A stretch of DNA of 64,000 nt from Cymbidium sinense. Its lineage: Eukaryota > Streptophyta > Magnoliopsida > Asparagales > Orchidaceae. Every line of letters begins with the position of its first letter. Position 1 is the stretch's first letter. This document shows, in pieces, positions 24,640-35,866 of this stretch. The translations under genes were made by a program, and so were the position numbers. The notes beneath the pieces were generated by a model. The model worked only from the letters and a program-made list of their open reading frames with translations. It did no database searches and had not been told where the DNA came from. Location: contig CM038222.1 of NCBI GenBank assembly GCA_021442155.1, forward strand, positions 105,396,121 to 105,460,120. Direction: 5' to 3'.

Positions 24640-26370
24640 TTTGTTTGAATTTAGATTTTTGATTTAAGGACCCTTTCCTTTAATAAATTTGGGTATATTA
24701 AGGTAAGGGTCAATTGATTTTGTTTTGGTTTGGTGATTTTGGAAATCCACTCACTTAGAAAATTTAGGTATGCTAAGTGAAGTGTTTGAAAATAATTATT
24801 TCTTTTTGTGAATTGTTGTTTTGATTTTGAAAGTTGGAATTCCCACTTTGCAAATTTAGGTATGTTAAGGGAACAACCCAAGTGTGTTTTGTTTGAATTT
24901 TGAAAATTGAATTCCTTAGTAAATTTAGGTATGCTAAGAAGAACCCAAGTGTGTTTTGTTTGATTTTTGAAAATAGGATTCTTAGCAAATTTGAGTATGC
25001 TAAGAAAATCTTAAGGTATTTCATTTGTTTTTGGATGTTTGATTTTTGAAAAGGTAGGATCCTTAGAAAATTTAGGTATGCTAAGGAAATCCTAATATAT
25101 TTCATTTTTGTTTTGATTTGATTGAAAGTGGAGACTTTCCTTTAGCAAATTTGGTATGTTAAAGATGAAGTCCCACTTAGTTTTGTAAAATGGAAATTTC
25201 ACTTAGCAAATTTGAGTATGCTAAATGAGATTCCAAATGATGTGTTCAAAAATTTTTTGTGTTTAGTTTGATTTTTAAAATGGAAAATTTTCCTTAGGAA
25301 ATTTGGTATGCTAAAGAAAGAAAGTTCGAATGATGCGTGATTTTTTTTTATTTTGAGTTTGAATAATTCACTTAACAAATTTGAGTATGCTAAATGATGT
25401 TCTAAATGTGTTTGAATTTTTATTTTTATTTTATTATTATTATTATTTGAGATTGGAGACTTCACTTAGCAAATTTAAATATGTTAAATGAAGTTTCAAA
25501 TTAGTTAGAAAATTTTTGATTTTGAATTTTGGAGACTTCACTTAGCAAATTTGAGTATGTTAAATGAAGTTCCAAAAATTTGTTTTAAATTTTTTGATTT
25601 TGGATTTGGAGACTTTGCTTAGCAAATTTGAGTATGCTAAATGAATTTCCAAAATGTGTTTGAAAATTTTTTATTTTTGATTTTGGAATTTGGAGTCTTC
25701 ACTTAGCAAATTTGGGTATGCTAAATGAAGTTCCAAAATGTGTTTGAAATTTTTTTTTTTTTTTGATTTGGAGACTTCACTTAGCAAATCTGGGTATGTT
25801 AAATGAAGTTCTAAATGTGTTTTGAAAAATTTTGGATTTAGGATTTGGAGACTTTACTTGACAAATTTGGGTATGTTAAATGAACTTCCAAAAATATGTT
25901 TGAAAATTTTGATTTTGGAATTTGGAAACTTCACGTAGCAAATTTGAGTATGCTAAATGAGGTTCCAAATGTGTTTTGAAAATTTTGGATTTTGGGTTTA
26001 GAAACTTCACTTAGCAAATTTGAGTATGCTAAATGAAGTTCCAAAAATGTGTTTGAAAATTTTGATTTTGGAATTTGGAAACTTCACTTAGTAAATTTGA
26101 GTATGCTAAATGAAGTTCCAAAATGTATTTGAAAAAGTTTTGGATTTTGGATTTGGAGACTTCACTTAACAAATTTGGGTATGTTAAATGAAGTTCCAAA
26201 TGTGTTTTGAAAATATTTGGATTTGGAGACTTCACTTAGAAAATTTGGGCATGCTAAATGAAATTCCAAATGTATTTGAATTTTGAAAGTATGATTGTCA
26301 TGTTTTGATTTTGAAAAGGAGATTTCTATTTCACAAATTTGGGCATGTAAGATTGGAAGCCAATCTTATT
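24640..26370 (-). repeat. Hairpin-forming tandem array in the 5' leader of element 1
   Basis: About 22 units of 60-85 bp. Each has a core of stem, AAATTTGAGTAT-like loop, stem, for example AACTTCACTTAGC (26003-26015) and GCTAAATGAAGTT (26028-26040). Spacers are T-rich (TTTTGATTTTGGAATTTGG). Outer units change both stem arms together: TCACTTAG with CTAAGTGA (24751, 24773), TTCTTAGC with GCTAAGAA (24979, 24999), TCCTTAG with CTAAGGA (25060, 25081). The array lies between gag and the 5' LTR, so it would be in the leader of the genomic RNA. Short minus-strand frames through it repeat AYLNLLR-like text and are shadows. Confidence 0.88.
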
Positions 26371-26479
26371 TTTGAAACATGAGAGTTTTTTTTTATTTTG
26401 TGTGTGATTCTTGCTTTTTGAAAGAGGGAATTCCAACTTAATCATATACAAAATTTGTTTAAATGGGATTTCAAATGAT

Positions 26480-27090
26480 TTTGTTTTTATTTGGGAATGA
26501 AATCTTCATTCAATAAATTTGGGTATATTCAATGGAGATGTTCATATGTTCTTTTGAAAAATTTAATTTTGTTTGGAAATGAAGCTTTCATTCAATGGGT
26601 GTGAGTGTATTGAATGGAAAGACTCATGTGTGCTTTTTTTTTTTGAAAACTTTATCTTTGATTTTAATTTTAATTTTTTTGGAAAGATGATTGTTCATTT
26701 TATTTTGTAAATGAAATCTCCATCAAAGTGATTTGAAGGAGGATGTTCATTTGTGCTTTTAGAAAATTTAATTTTGTTTGAAAATGAAACTTCCATTCAA
26801 TAGGTGTGGGTGTATTGAGTGGAAAGGTTCATGTGTGCTTCTTAAAAACTTTATCTTTGATTTTTATTTTGATTTTTGGAAAGATTATTATTTTATTTTA
26901 TTTTGAAAATGAAATCTTTATCAAAATGAATTGAAGGAAAATGTTCATTTATGCTTTTTGAAAATTTTTATTTTGATTTTTAGAAAGATGATTGTTCATT
27001 TTATTTTTTGTAAATGAAATCTTCATCAAAATTAATTGAAGGAAGATGTTCATTTGTGCTTTCAAAAAAGATTGTTATTTTTATTTTTGA
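26480..27090 (-). repeat. Second leader array with a different stem
   Basis: Three to four degenerate units. They alternate stem-loops such as CATTCAAT (26589-26596) with ATTGAATG (26609-26616), and TTCCATTCAATA (26791) with TATTGAGTGGAA (26813), with ATGTTCATTTGTGCTTT and AAATGAAATCTTCATCAAA phrases. One unit near 26510-26545 keeps the AATTTGGGTAT loop of the main array with the new stem, which links the two arrays. Confidence 0.7.
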
Positions 27091-27309
27091 AGATTAAATG
27101 AGGGTGATTTAAGAAAATTTTGTGAAAAATTTTATTATGTACACTTTTGAAAGAGTGCTTTTAGAAAGAAAAAAATTTATAAAAATTTGATTTTGTCTTT
27201 ATTATTTTAGAATGAACCTTTCTTTATCATAAAGATGATACAGAGGAAGTCTTCAAATGTTTTCTTTGTTTAGATTATTATTATTATTTTTTACCCATTG
27301 GAAAATTAA

Positions 27310-27324
27310 GGGGTTTTATGACCA
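27310..27324 (-). promoter_or_regulatory. Possible primer-binding site of element 1
   Basis: On the plus strand GGGGTTTTATGACCA ends in ACCA like the 3' end of a tRNA. On the coding strand it reads TGGTCATAAAACCCC just inside the inner edge of LTR C, where a primer-binding site belongs. I cannot name the tRNA, and the LTR edge itself is diverged. Confidence 0.3.
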
Positions 27325-28654
27325 ACACATGGTGAGGTCCAAAACCTAAAGATATAGCTTAGCTTAAGAATGAAATAAGCTGCCCAAAGAAAGATAGTCT
27401 AGGGTTCATACAAAAGTACAAACCCACTATCGATACTTAGAGAACGATCATTTACCAAAGATGGAGAGAGAACTATCAATCGATCGGTTTGTTTTGAAGA
27501 TCAAATGGGATTGATCAAAGAGAGATTTATTATCGAAGAAAAATTAGAATAAGTAGTAGATACTCACGATGCTAAGAAACCTAGCGAGCATCTCAAACTA
27601 TCTTATAATTGGGCTTTATATTTTTGAAATTGATTTGATTTGTTTGAGTTAGATTTTTCATTAGAATTCTAGGGGTTATAATTCCATAATACAAGGTTAT
27701 GGAAATGCCTAAGAGGTGAGGATTTATGCTTAGGGCCCACAAAGGGGAGAAGCAACCTCAAAACCTAAATCTAGGGAGCTTTGGTGAGGGCCAAAAGCAC
27801 AACCTAAATCTAAGGCAAAAATGGGTATATGGTTTGCCTCAAGAGAGGCGCCACCCGACCGCTTGGACTTACAATCATCTGGGGCAACTAACTCCTCCTA
27901 TGATTTTAAATTTCTGTAGGCAAGTCATATGTTTAATGCAAGATAGCTAGGCTATTATTTATTTAGAAAGAGACTAAGTCATTAAACTCACTCCCTAAAG
28001 AGACTAGATCATGTAAAGTGCATGCTACAAATGACCTAAATCTAATGTAATTAAAATTTCAATTTTTTTATTTTCATTTTTGGACAATCATTTTAACTCA
28101 AGCTAATATGATTCATATGCCTAATGCATGAGGAATGAGATTATGGGCCAAAATCAGTGAGAAGGGAGGAGGTGTGTTTCCACCATGGCTCTCACAGCTC
28201 AAGCGAAGTTTCTCTGAAAAAGGTGGAAGCCCTCCAATCAAGAGTGAAATAAGATGCATTTGTGCATCAAGTCATAAAAGAAACACTCATCCATATGGGT
28301 TGCTAATTTTTTTATCTTTATTTTAAACTTAAGCTTTAGGTGAGGTTATGAGTTATTTATTTTTAGTTTTGAGTTGTTAAGCTAGGTAAAAGATTTATTT
28401 TTTCTAAGAGCCTAATCGTCATCCAGGCCATACATAAAGCAAAGGAGAAACTAGGAAAAGGATGTCACTTAATGCACAAGCTAAACAAATCATCAATCGA
28501 TTTATAAAGCTAAGTGCATAAAAATAAGAGGCCGATCATGGTTGGGCACCACTGCACAAACCCGAAAAATAAATTGGATAGCCAAGCTCTACCCTTATGC
28601 AACCTGGATTGTAAATGAATTACATACAATTAAGCAACTAATTGTTATGGGGTC

Positions 28655-28750
28655 TTCAAGCTTCATTTCTTCATTTTTTTTCTTTCTTCTTTTTTTCTTT
28701 CTACTTTGGTTATTCTTTCTTTTTTTTTTCTTTTTTTTTCTTTCTTTTGG
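28655..28750. repeat. Polypyrimidine tract in LTR C
   Basis: Nearly pure T/C run on the plus strand. Equivalent tracts are at about 770-815 (A), 43995-44070 (D) and, as purines, 19040-19100 (B), so the tract belongs to the LTR. Phe-rich and Lys-rich open frames across it are compositional. Confidence 0.8.
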
Positions 28751-29035
28751 ATGGTTGGAAGGTGGATACTCCAAGGCCTCACATGGTGCATAAGATTGGA
28801 TCTTGTGACCAATTCTCATCCTAATCCTCATAACAATCATTCCAAAATCCAAAATGTAAAAATTTACATGAAAAGGGAAAAGAAAATCTAGCTAACACCT
28901 CCAAAATAAAGGTTAGCTAAAATAATCCACACAAATCCCAAACATGTATATTGGATTTATCATCCCACACATGGGTGACTAAGTCCACTTGGCCTATTGA
29001 ATTATGCTTAGGGGTATAAGCACCTATAAATAAAA

Positions 29036-29060
29036 GCATTTATATTTTTATTTATGATAG
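29036..29060 (-). promoter_or_regulatory. Conserved TATA/AATAAA-like block in LTR C
   Basis: The minus strand reads ATAAATAAAAATATAAATGC, matching 18783-18800 in B and 44366-44388 in D. It may serve transcription start or RNA 3' processing of the element. Confidence 0.4.
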
Positions 29061-32000
29061 CACCCCTCAAGCACAATCCCCTACAGAAAATAGTGGTTAG
29101 ATTAAGATCGTCCTACCATTCATTCTACGAGCTTACATCCTAACATCTAGTATAAAACATATATCACAAAATAAAATAGAGCATCAAACCATGCACTGCC
29201 CTAACTTAAAGCTAGAAGTGGTGACTTAGGCTAATGTGTGTGCTTTGAAGGTTTGTGTGATATGCTTAGCTATGGCCTTAAGTTAGAGTTTTCTAAGTGT
29301 TAAGCATGTTCAACTTAGAGGAAGATTTCATTTATGTTGTTTAATTATTTTGGATTGATTTTATTTCATGTTTTTATTATATTCAAATGAATCATACAAT
29401 AAATTACTAAGTTATGAAGAGAGAGAAAGAAAAGAGAACTTGTCTTTCCTTCCCTAACCTAAGTAATTTCAAAAGTGGATTCACTTTTTTAGTTTTGTTT
29501 AGTTAATATTTTGATTAATTCTTTCATTTAATCCTAAGTTTAGATGAACTCTAAACAAACCAATCCAAAAGAAAGATATTTTAAGATTAAGTAAAATGAA
29601 CTAAATTCACAAAACACACATCACTTCACTTCTTTCCCAACAAGTATAACATGCATATGAATATTTCCTAAGAATATCTATACACACAAATGGGAATATT
29701 TAGCACACTTTATGATGCATGCTAAGCAAGTTACTTAAGAAAATTTGAACGCTTACGATGCATGATTTTCATTAAGTAGAAAAGGGGCTTTCTTATCCAA
29801 TTTTCACATACACACATGAAAGTAAGAAAGACATAAGTGAGTACAACATGTTAACCAGAGGTGTAAGGTATAAAACCTACTTAGGGTTACTTAAAGCCTC
29901 ACAACCTCAGGGTTGTCCAGACTAATATACCACTTTCCTTAAATACAAACATGTATAAAAGAAATGAATGAAAAAGAAAGAATGCAAAAGTTTGTTTTAG
30001 TTGATTTGTTTTGTTTATGCAATTTATATGTGCAAGCATAGATAACCTTTGAAAGTGATAGCATAGTAATGAATAGGATATATAATTAGGTAATTGTTAT
30101 GTTCTTTTCAAATGAACCACACATCTTAGCAAATTTCTATTCAAAACTATACTAACATAAAAGAGAAAAGAAATCTATGCTAAGTACACCTTTATATTTT
30201 TTCACATGCAAGCGTATAATTAAAATATAAGTAGCACACTTTCAGTTTTAGGAATTTTGTTTATATATTTTGAAAATAATTTGAATTTAGTAGTGATAAT
30301 AGCCACTCATATTTTTACTTTAGCCAACACATGCAAATTTGACATAAAGTAAACAATTTCATTTTTAAATTTGAATTTGAGAAATATGAATTCATGAAAC
30401 CACATGACATACAAATTTAACATGTTGGAGAAAGAATTAAAGTAATGAAATCATGTAAACATATTCACTTTAATTAAATCCTAAAGACAATCTTAATAAA
30501 ATAAGAAAGCTTAAACTAAATCAAAGTGTATTCAATGTGATTTTTGTTTGGTTTTAAATTTGACTTAATTTTAAAAAACTGAGTTCAATTTATTGTTCCT
30601 AATCTATTCCCACATGTGTTTGATATTTTGTTTAATTTGTAGATGATTAGATTCATTTTAAATTTTGATTAGGTTAGGATATGAATTAAGCAAGTTAATT
30701 AACCCTTACCTATGCCACCTTAGCATAGTTAACCAAGTATTTATGAGACAATGAGATGACATAAAAACTCACAAAAAATTTAAACTTTTAATGAACCTAG
30801 GAAGAAAAGGGTCTAATGCAATTTGGCTCATGATTAATGGTTAGGGTTTAAATTTCAAATTTCAAAACACCCCTTCACACATATGAATTGGGTTTTGATT
30901 TCTTTAATTAGACTTAGGCTATTCAACACCTAAGCATCTATCCAAGGTAGATTAATTAAGTTTTGAAAGTTTTTTTAAAATTTTTAAAAATTAATTAAGA
31001 GGATAATTAATGAATTAACCCTTAATTAAGAGGGGATTAAGGAAAGAAAAGGGGGTTTAGCGAATAGCTTAGGGGAAATGCCCCAAAATTATTCCTTAAG
31101 CCTTCTAGTCATTGGATCTAACCTTAATCAATCTTAATAATAGATTAAAATACTAATCCAACCTTAATTATCCTTTATTAGATTAAGGTAGTAATTAGAA
31201 AAAATATTTGCAATTCCCCTAATTATGCCTTAAATAAATCTCAAAAAAATTAGGAGAGGCAGAGGTCATCACCTAAAATATACCCAAGAAGTTTGGGATT
31301 AATCAAAGGCTTAATTAAGAAGTAATTAGCAAAATAAGATTTCTAATAAAACCCAAAATAAGAGAAAAGGATAATTCAAAATCTATTGAAATTATTTTTA
31401 AAATATTCTAAGTTGAATTATCGTTCCATAGGATTTTACCTCATATTTTTTTTTAGTTTTATTGAGAGAGATATGATTTTTAGAAGATCAAGAGATTAAT
31501 TAGCATTTAATTAAATCCCTAAACTAATCCTTCAGCTCACAGCACGACACGTGGTGGCAGTGGTCAGCACGCTTTACATGCATCACGTCGTGATCCTACT
31601 ACTTAAATGTCACATCAAGTAGGCGTATGGACGGCTTTTGATCCCTATCGTTCGATCAAAGATCGGATGGCCAAAGATCAACCCATGGTTTATAAAAGGA
31701 TAAATGAATTTCTAAAAGTTGGAATAATCTCTGCCATCCATCCAAAATGCTTGGATGGACGCCCAAGATCTCCCCAGTTCTTCCCCTAGGCTCAACAAAG
31801 ACCATCCATGATTAAGGGGAAGATCCAAGCTCGATTGAGCTCGAATTAGAACAAAATTGTTCCCACACCATCTTAAGCTATTAAGGAACATATCTAATGG
31901 TGGATTTTGCATGAATTGAAAATTTCTTTCACAAAGACCAACACCTCCTATGCTAGGTGGTTGGAAAATTCCATACCTCACTGGAGGTGATCACCGATGC

Positions 32001-32394
32001 TCGAGCTTGATGAGGTAGCTTCGTCTAGTGGAGACGAGGCCCTCTTGAAATTTTCAGGCCTTGGGGTTGAGTGGATCTTCCTATGGACCAACACCACTTG
32101 ATCTCCCTTACAGCTTTGATTCAATTCCTTCTCTCCTCATCGTGGGAACTTAGATGGATGCTTGGGTGCACTTGAATTGGTCCTCTGAAGTGCAAGAGGA
32201 ATTGCATTAGATTTTAGTGTAGAGGAAATTGAAGATTCAAAGGAACTCCCCTATTTTCCATGAAGAAAATCGAGAAAGCAACTTTTCAAATCCCTCTTAG
32301 AATGTTTAGGACAACTCTCTATTCTCTCCTAACACTTTCTATGGCTTGATCAAATTGGGCTAAGTACATTAAAGAAAGATTAAAAGGACTTAGA

Positions 32395-32900
32395 AAATTT
32401 TGGAGTTAGAAATTTGAATTTTTGATTTAGATTGATTGATTTATAATTATATTTTATTTATATATGTGAATATAAATGAGAATATAAATGAGTTATGAGA
32501 AAATCTCATGAGTTTGAATTGATTTGATCATGATTTAGGATAAGTCCTTCAAGGAAAATTTAAAGGACTTAAAAAAATTTCATGAATTTTTGAATTTGAA
32601 TTTTTGAATTTGGTTTGATTGATTTGAATTTATATTTCATTTATATATGTGAATATAAATGAGAATATAAATGAGTCATGAGAAAATTTCAAGAATTTGA
32701 AATGATTTGATCATGAGTTAGGCTAAGTCCTTAAGAAGAGATTAAGGACTTAAGAAAGATTTCATGAATTGACTTTAAATTTTGAATTTAGTTTGACTAG
32801 TTTGAATTTATATTCCATTTATATATGTGAGTATAAATGAGAATATAAATGAATTATGAGAAAATCTCAAAGATTTAAATTGGTTTAGATCATGATTTCG
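32395..32900. repeat. Tandem repeats of about 180 bp inside LTR C
   Basis: Same array as at 4381-4880 in LTR A, with the CATTTATATATGTGAATA near-palindrome in each unit. Confidence 0.8.
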
Positions 32901-33114
32901 GCTAAGTCCTTAAGATGAAAAACTTAAAGGACTTAGGAAAATTTTGGAATTTGAAATTTTATTCATGGGTTTCAATTATGGATTTCAATCATGGATTTTG
33001 ATCATGGATTTCAATCATATGGAGTTGATTTGAGTTGTCGGTGGCACTAGGCATTGACCAGTCATTAGCGATGGGACCTTCTGTGGTGGTGGCTTCATCA
33101 TCGTCGACGAGTTT

Positions 33115-33350
33115 GACAAGCTGAGAGCTCGATGGGGTTGGGGAGGAGCAAACAAAAGGATAAAACAAAATTGGACAAGCTGAGAGCTCGATGGGGTCTG
33201 GGAGGAGCAAACAAAAGGATAAAACAAAATCGGACAAGCTAAGAGCTTGATGGGGCCTGGGAGGAGCAAACAAAAGGATAAAACAAAATTAGAGAAGCCG
33301 AGAGCTTGATGGGGTCAGAGAGGAGCAAACAAAAGGACAAAACAAAATCA
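33115..33350. repeat. 59-bp tandem repeat, 4 copies
   Basis: Units start at 33115, 33174, 33233 and 33292, each close to GACAAGCTGAGAGCTCGATG, then GGAGGAGCAAACAAAAGG, then ATAAAACAAAAT. The period is not a multiple of three, so the open minus-strand frames here are not a repeat protein. The array starts about 80 bp beyond the break in LTR C, after a GC-richer stretch (33036-33110) I cannot place. Confidence 0.95.
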
Positions 33351-33719
33351 GGAGGGCCCTTGGTCCCGATGGTGTAGGGTCACTGCTATAGCACTCACAT
33401 CTATATCTATAGCCCCCCATTCAACCAAGTATTTCTAAATAATTTTAATGTGCTTAATTAACTAATTTAGTTTTAATTAAGCCTAATTATAAATTTTAGC
33501 TAATTTTCTCTCTTGGCTTACATAATTTATAATTTAGTATAGCAATTCTCCTAAAAACTATTCATTAACTATTGAATGAGTTAAAAAATTCAATGATTAA
33601 ATGTATTTCAGAAATATAATAATTCAAGAATTAAAAAGTAATATGCTTATAAATTAAGATCTTTGAAGATAGTATCTTATCCTCAATATCATATTTGATA
33701 ATTAAAATAAAGTTTAATT
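33351..33719. other. Unassigned AT-rich DNA
   Basis: A short GC-richer tail of the 59-bp array is followed by AT-rich sequence. No gene, repeat or element end is visible. Confidence 0.5.
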
Positions 33720-33882
33720 TGAAAATTTATTGGTCCCAATGAATTTTCTCACAATGCCATTGCAAGAAAAAGTTGTTCAGATATAAGGGTGCAAGCGAAA
33801 TAGAGCTGAAGCTAACGCCTCATTTGATTCCACTATAAAGTACGACGAACTAACAGCAGTACATATGCCTCTACAAAATCTG
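33720..33882 (-). repeat. Duplicated segment, copy 1, part 1
   Basis: Near-identical to 62680-62825. Both copies carry, on the minus strand, TTGTAGAGGCATATG and then a short open stretch ending SNEALASALF.LHPYI and a stop, which is exon-like. Similarity stops at about 33882 and resumes at 39898, so about 6 kb separates the two parts here but not near 62.8 kb. Confidence 0.88.
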
Positions 33883-34869
33883 CAAGGCAAAACATATATA
33901 TTTTTCGTTATCAAAGACCAAAGAACTATCTCCTTGCATTTCACACAGACCGGAAGCATATCTCCCCCTACTTTCAGCAAAAGCCAACAGATTCGATTAA
34001 AAAATCCACTGCTTCAAGAAATTACCTCTCCCCGAAAATATTTCGCCTTCTCGGAATCTTCAATAGAAAAGGTATTGTTGACAACATCTCATCCTGTTTT
34101 TCGAGTATAGAAATGGAGATTTTCGAGTACAATATCTCAACTATCTGGTGTTAAAAAATAGAGCCTCCATTGAAGAATTTGTTTGCTCATTACTATTAAT
34201 AGCCCCATAGAATTATTAGAATTTACTGATACATCTTTTATATTATATTATTTTGTGAGTTGTTCATTTCTAAATGCTCCTCTAACTGAGAGACATTAAT
34301 ATATCATCACTCATGGCCTTCACCTTCTTCATTTTATTTGGATATCGGCATGTTTAGAAATTGATGAAATAAAAAAAGAAAATTTAAAGATAATCATCTA
34401 TATTTATAATGCTTAATATTAAAAAGCACTTGAATACAACACTAATGTTCTTTTTCATTATAAAAATAAAAAACAAAACCACCTCATCCAATACCCTGAT
34501 TTGTATGCATAATTCTACTTCTACTAACACTGAAACAAGACAAATATAGTAACACATCTCCCTCCCACTTAAAATCAAGAAAAAATCCTAAGAATACATA
34601 TATATATATATATATTGAAAAACTATCTCATTTCATAATCCTTGTAAATGATATATCCATCATCTTCGCTTTTAAATATGACCAAAATTTGTTCGATGTA
34701 TTAAAATTGAGATAGATCTATAATACTAGTAACTTTCATAATAAATTCTCACATAGACTTTTCTTTGTTTCTCTAAATTCTTCATGTAAAATTCCTTCAT
34801 AAATGATTTGTCATATCACTATTTTTTTTTATGTTCATCATTACAATCAATATATTAAAAAAAAAATGA
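33883..34869. other. Unassigned AT-rich DNA with a (TA)n tract
   Basis: A TA microsatellite is at 34597-34615. Short frames at 33865-34110 (plus), 33777-33980 (minus) and 34384-34578 (minus) match nothing I know. No promoter or terminal repeat is visible. This is the start of the approximately 6-kb block that separates the two parts of the duplicated segment. Confidence 0.4.
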
Positions 34870-35150
34870 GTCATCATTGGTGTCTTTAATGTAACAACAA
34901 TGGTTGTAACAACAATGGTCAACATGATATCTATAGAATTAATTGTGCATAAAGCCATCAATTTTTTGGTATCACTAACAAAAAGTTTGTGTTACAATGA
35001 GACTTTTCTAGTGCTTGCAAACAAAAGCTTTAGTTTTCTAGCACAATGAACCCTTCACAATGCAGCATATAGATGTTTTCATCCAAATTGCCATGAAGGA
35101 ACATCATCCTAATATCCACCTAGTCAAGGTGTATGTTCTTTATAGCAATA
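34870..35150 (-). pseudogene. Ty1/copia reverse transcriptase fragment
   Basis: Minus-strand reading near 35040-35140 gives VDIRMMFLHGNLDENIYM, matching the copia RT pattern LDVKTAFLHG.L.E.IYM. Leftwards come a K..KSL segment (about 34990-35020) and FDGFMHN then YNHCCYIK (about 34880-34970), decayed forms of KSLYGLKQ and YDHCVYFK. No LTRs can be attached. Stops and indels show an old fragment. Confidence 0.75.
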
Positions 35151-35399
35151 ATACTTAACACTAATTTTATAGTTATCAGTTTAATTCACCAAGTTTCTAC
35201 TTTTTCTGAGTTCGAAGACAATCCCCTGTGATCTAGTCTTTGAATGCAATGAATAAAATACTAACTTAATGAGACACATCCTTTGACTGACTATCTTTCT
35301 ACGACTTAATCTTTATGGAGGATGAGATTACCAAAAGAAATGTTATCTCAGAGTCATTAAAATTATAATATTTTGTAACTTTTTTCTTTTTGCCCTTTT

Positions 35400-35508
35400 C
35401 TATAACATAGGTTAGTAAGAATTTTAGAAATTATTATCAAGGTCTTAAGTTCAAATCACGCCTATATTATAATCAAGTCCTGTATGGGACCCAAAAAAAA
35501 AAAAAAAC
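35400..35508 (+). mobile_element. Possible tRNA-derived SINE
   Basis: A box-B-like AGTTCAAATCA lies near 35450, with a weak box-A-like TAGGTTAGTAAG about 35 bp upstream, and a run of 15 A ends the unit near 35507. This is the layout of plant SINEs. There is no second copy in the window and no clear flanking duplication. Confidence 0.35.
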
Positions 35509-35861
35509 CGTCTGCCAAAGTCTAGATAGAGAGTGAGATCTTCAGAGAGCAAAGCTCCTTTGATGAAGCCTCCAACGGCTTACTTTTAAGTTAGCAAGTA
35601 GCTTTAAATGCTCGGGCAACTTCAACATTGAGTTCTTTAGATGAATTCAAATAATCTTTGAGCCTATATTGATCTAATTATGTTCAACTAAAATGTAGCA
35701 ACCAATTTGATTATCTCTACTTAGGTTTATGTGTGTCGAGTTGTCTTGACCGTCTTGATTTAAGAAGCTAATTTGCTAGATTACTGTATCCCTTCTCAAT
35801 TTTAACATTACAACGAGTTGATTCAATGACTTAGCCACTTATCTAAACCTAAAAACAAGAG
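35509..35861. other. Unassigned DNA before the chromovirus-like element
   Basis: No open frame or repeat is recognised between the A run and the CAAGA duplication. Confidence 0.4.
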
Positions 35862-35866
35862 CAAGA

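Larger units (their letters stand above)
105..33035 (-). mobile_element. Giant Tat/Ogre-like Ty3/gypsy element (element 1), with a nested solo LTR
   Basis: Two long LTR copies in the same orientation (A on the left, C on the right) bracket minus-strand gag-pol remnants. Coding order is leader, gag, protease, reverse transcriptase, RNase H, a second RNase H, integrase, 3' zone. The second RNase H before integrase is known for the plant Tat lineage, and the size without the nested LTR (about 25.7 kb, LTRs over 5 kb) matches Ogre-type elements. Stops and frameshifts occur in all domains, so it is non-autonomous. The outer end of LTR C is missing at about 33035, so no target duplication can be checked. 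Assigning A and C to one insertion is inference: it rests on orientation, order and close similarity over 1141-3480 versus 29161-31510. Confidence 0.8.
27325..33035 (-). repeat. LTR C, 5' LTR of element 1, outer end lost
   Basis: It aligns with LTR A and solo LTR B. It contains the full 28385-29165 block that A lacks. Similarity to A stops at about 33035, inside the phrase GGAGTTGATTTGAGTT, so about 240 bp of the coding-strand start, with its TG end and the target duplication, are missing. Unrelated DNA with a 59-bp tandem repeat follows. Confidence 0.82.

Noticed and set aside
24651..26235. Minus-strand frames repeating AYLNLLR or AYSNLLSE
   Set aside because: The repeat period is not a constant multiple of three and the frames break often. 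The conserved feature is the stem-loop, not the peptide.
24640..26370. CRISPR-like array
   Set aside because: Spacers are T-rich and related to each other, units drift, no cas genes are present, and the context is a plant retrotransposon leader.
28542..28891. Phe/Leu-rich and Lys-rich open frames
   Set aside because: They read through the polypyrimidine tract of LTR C and have no counterpart frame in A or D.
32989..33273. Repeat protein in the 59-bp array
   Set aside because: A 59-bp period shifts the frame in every unit, so no repeated peptide is encoded.
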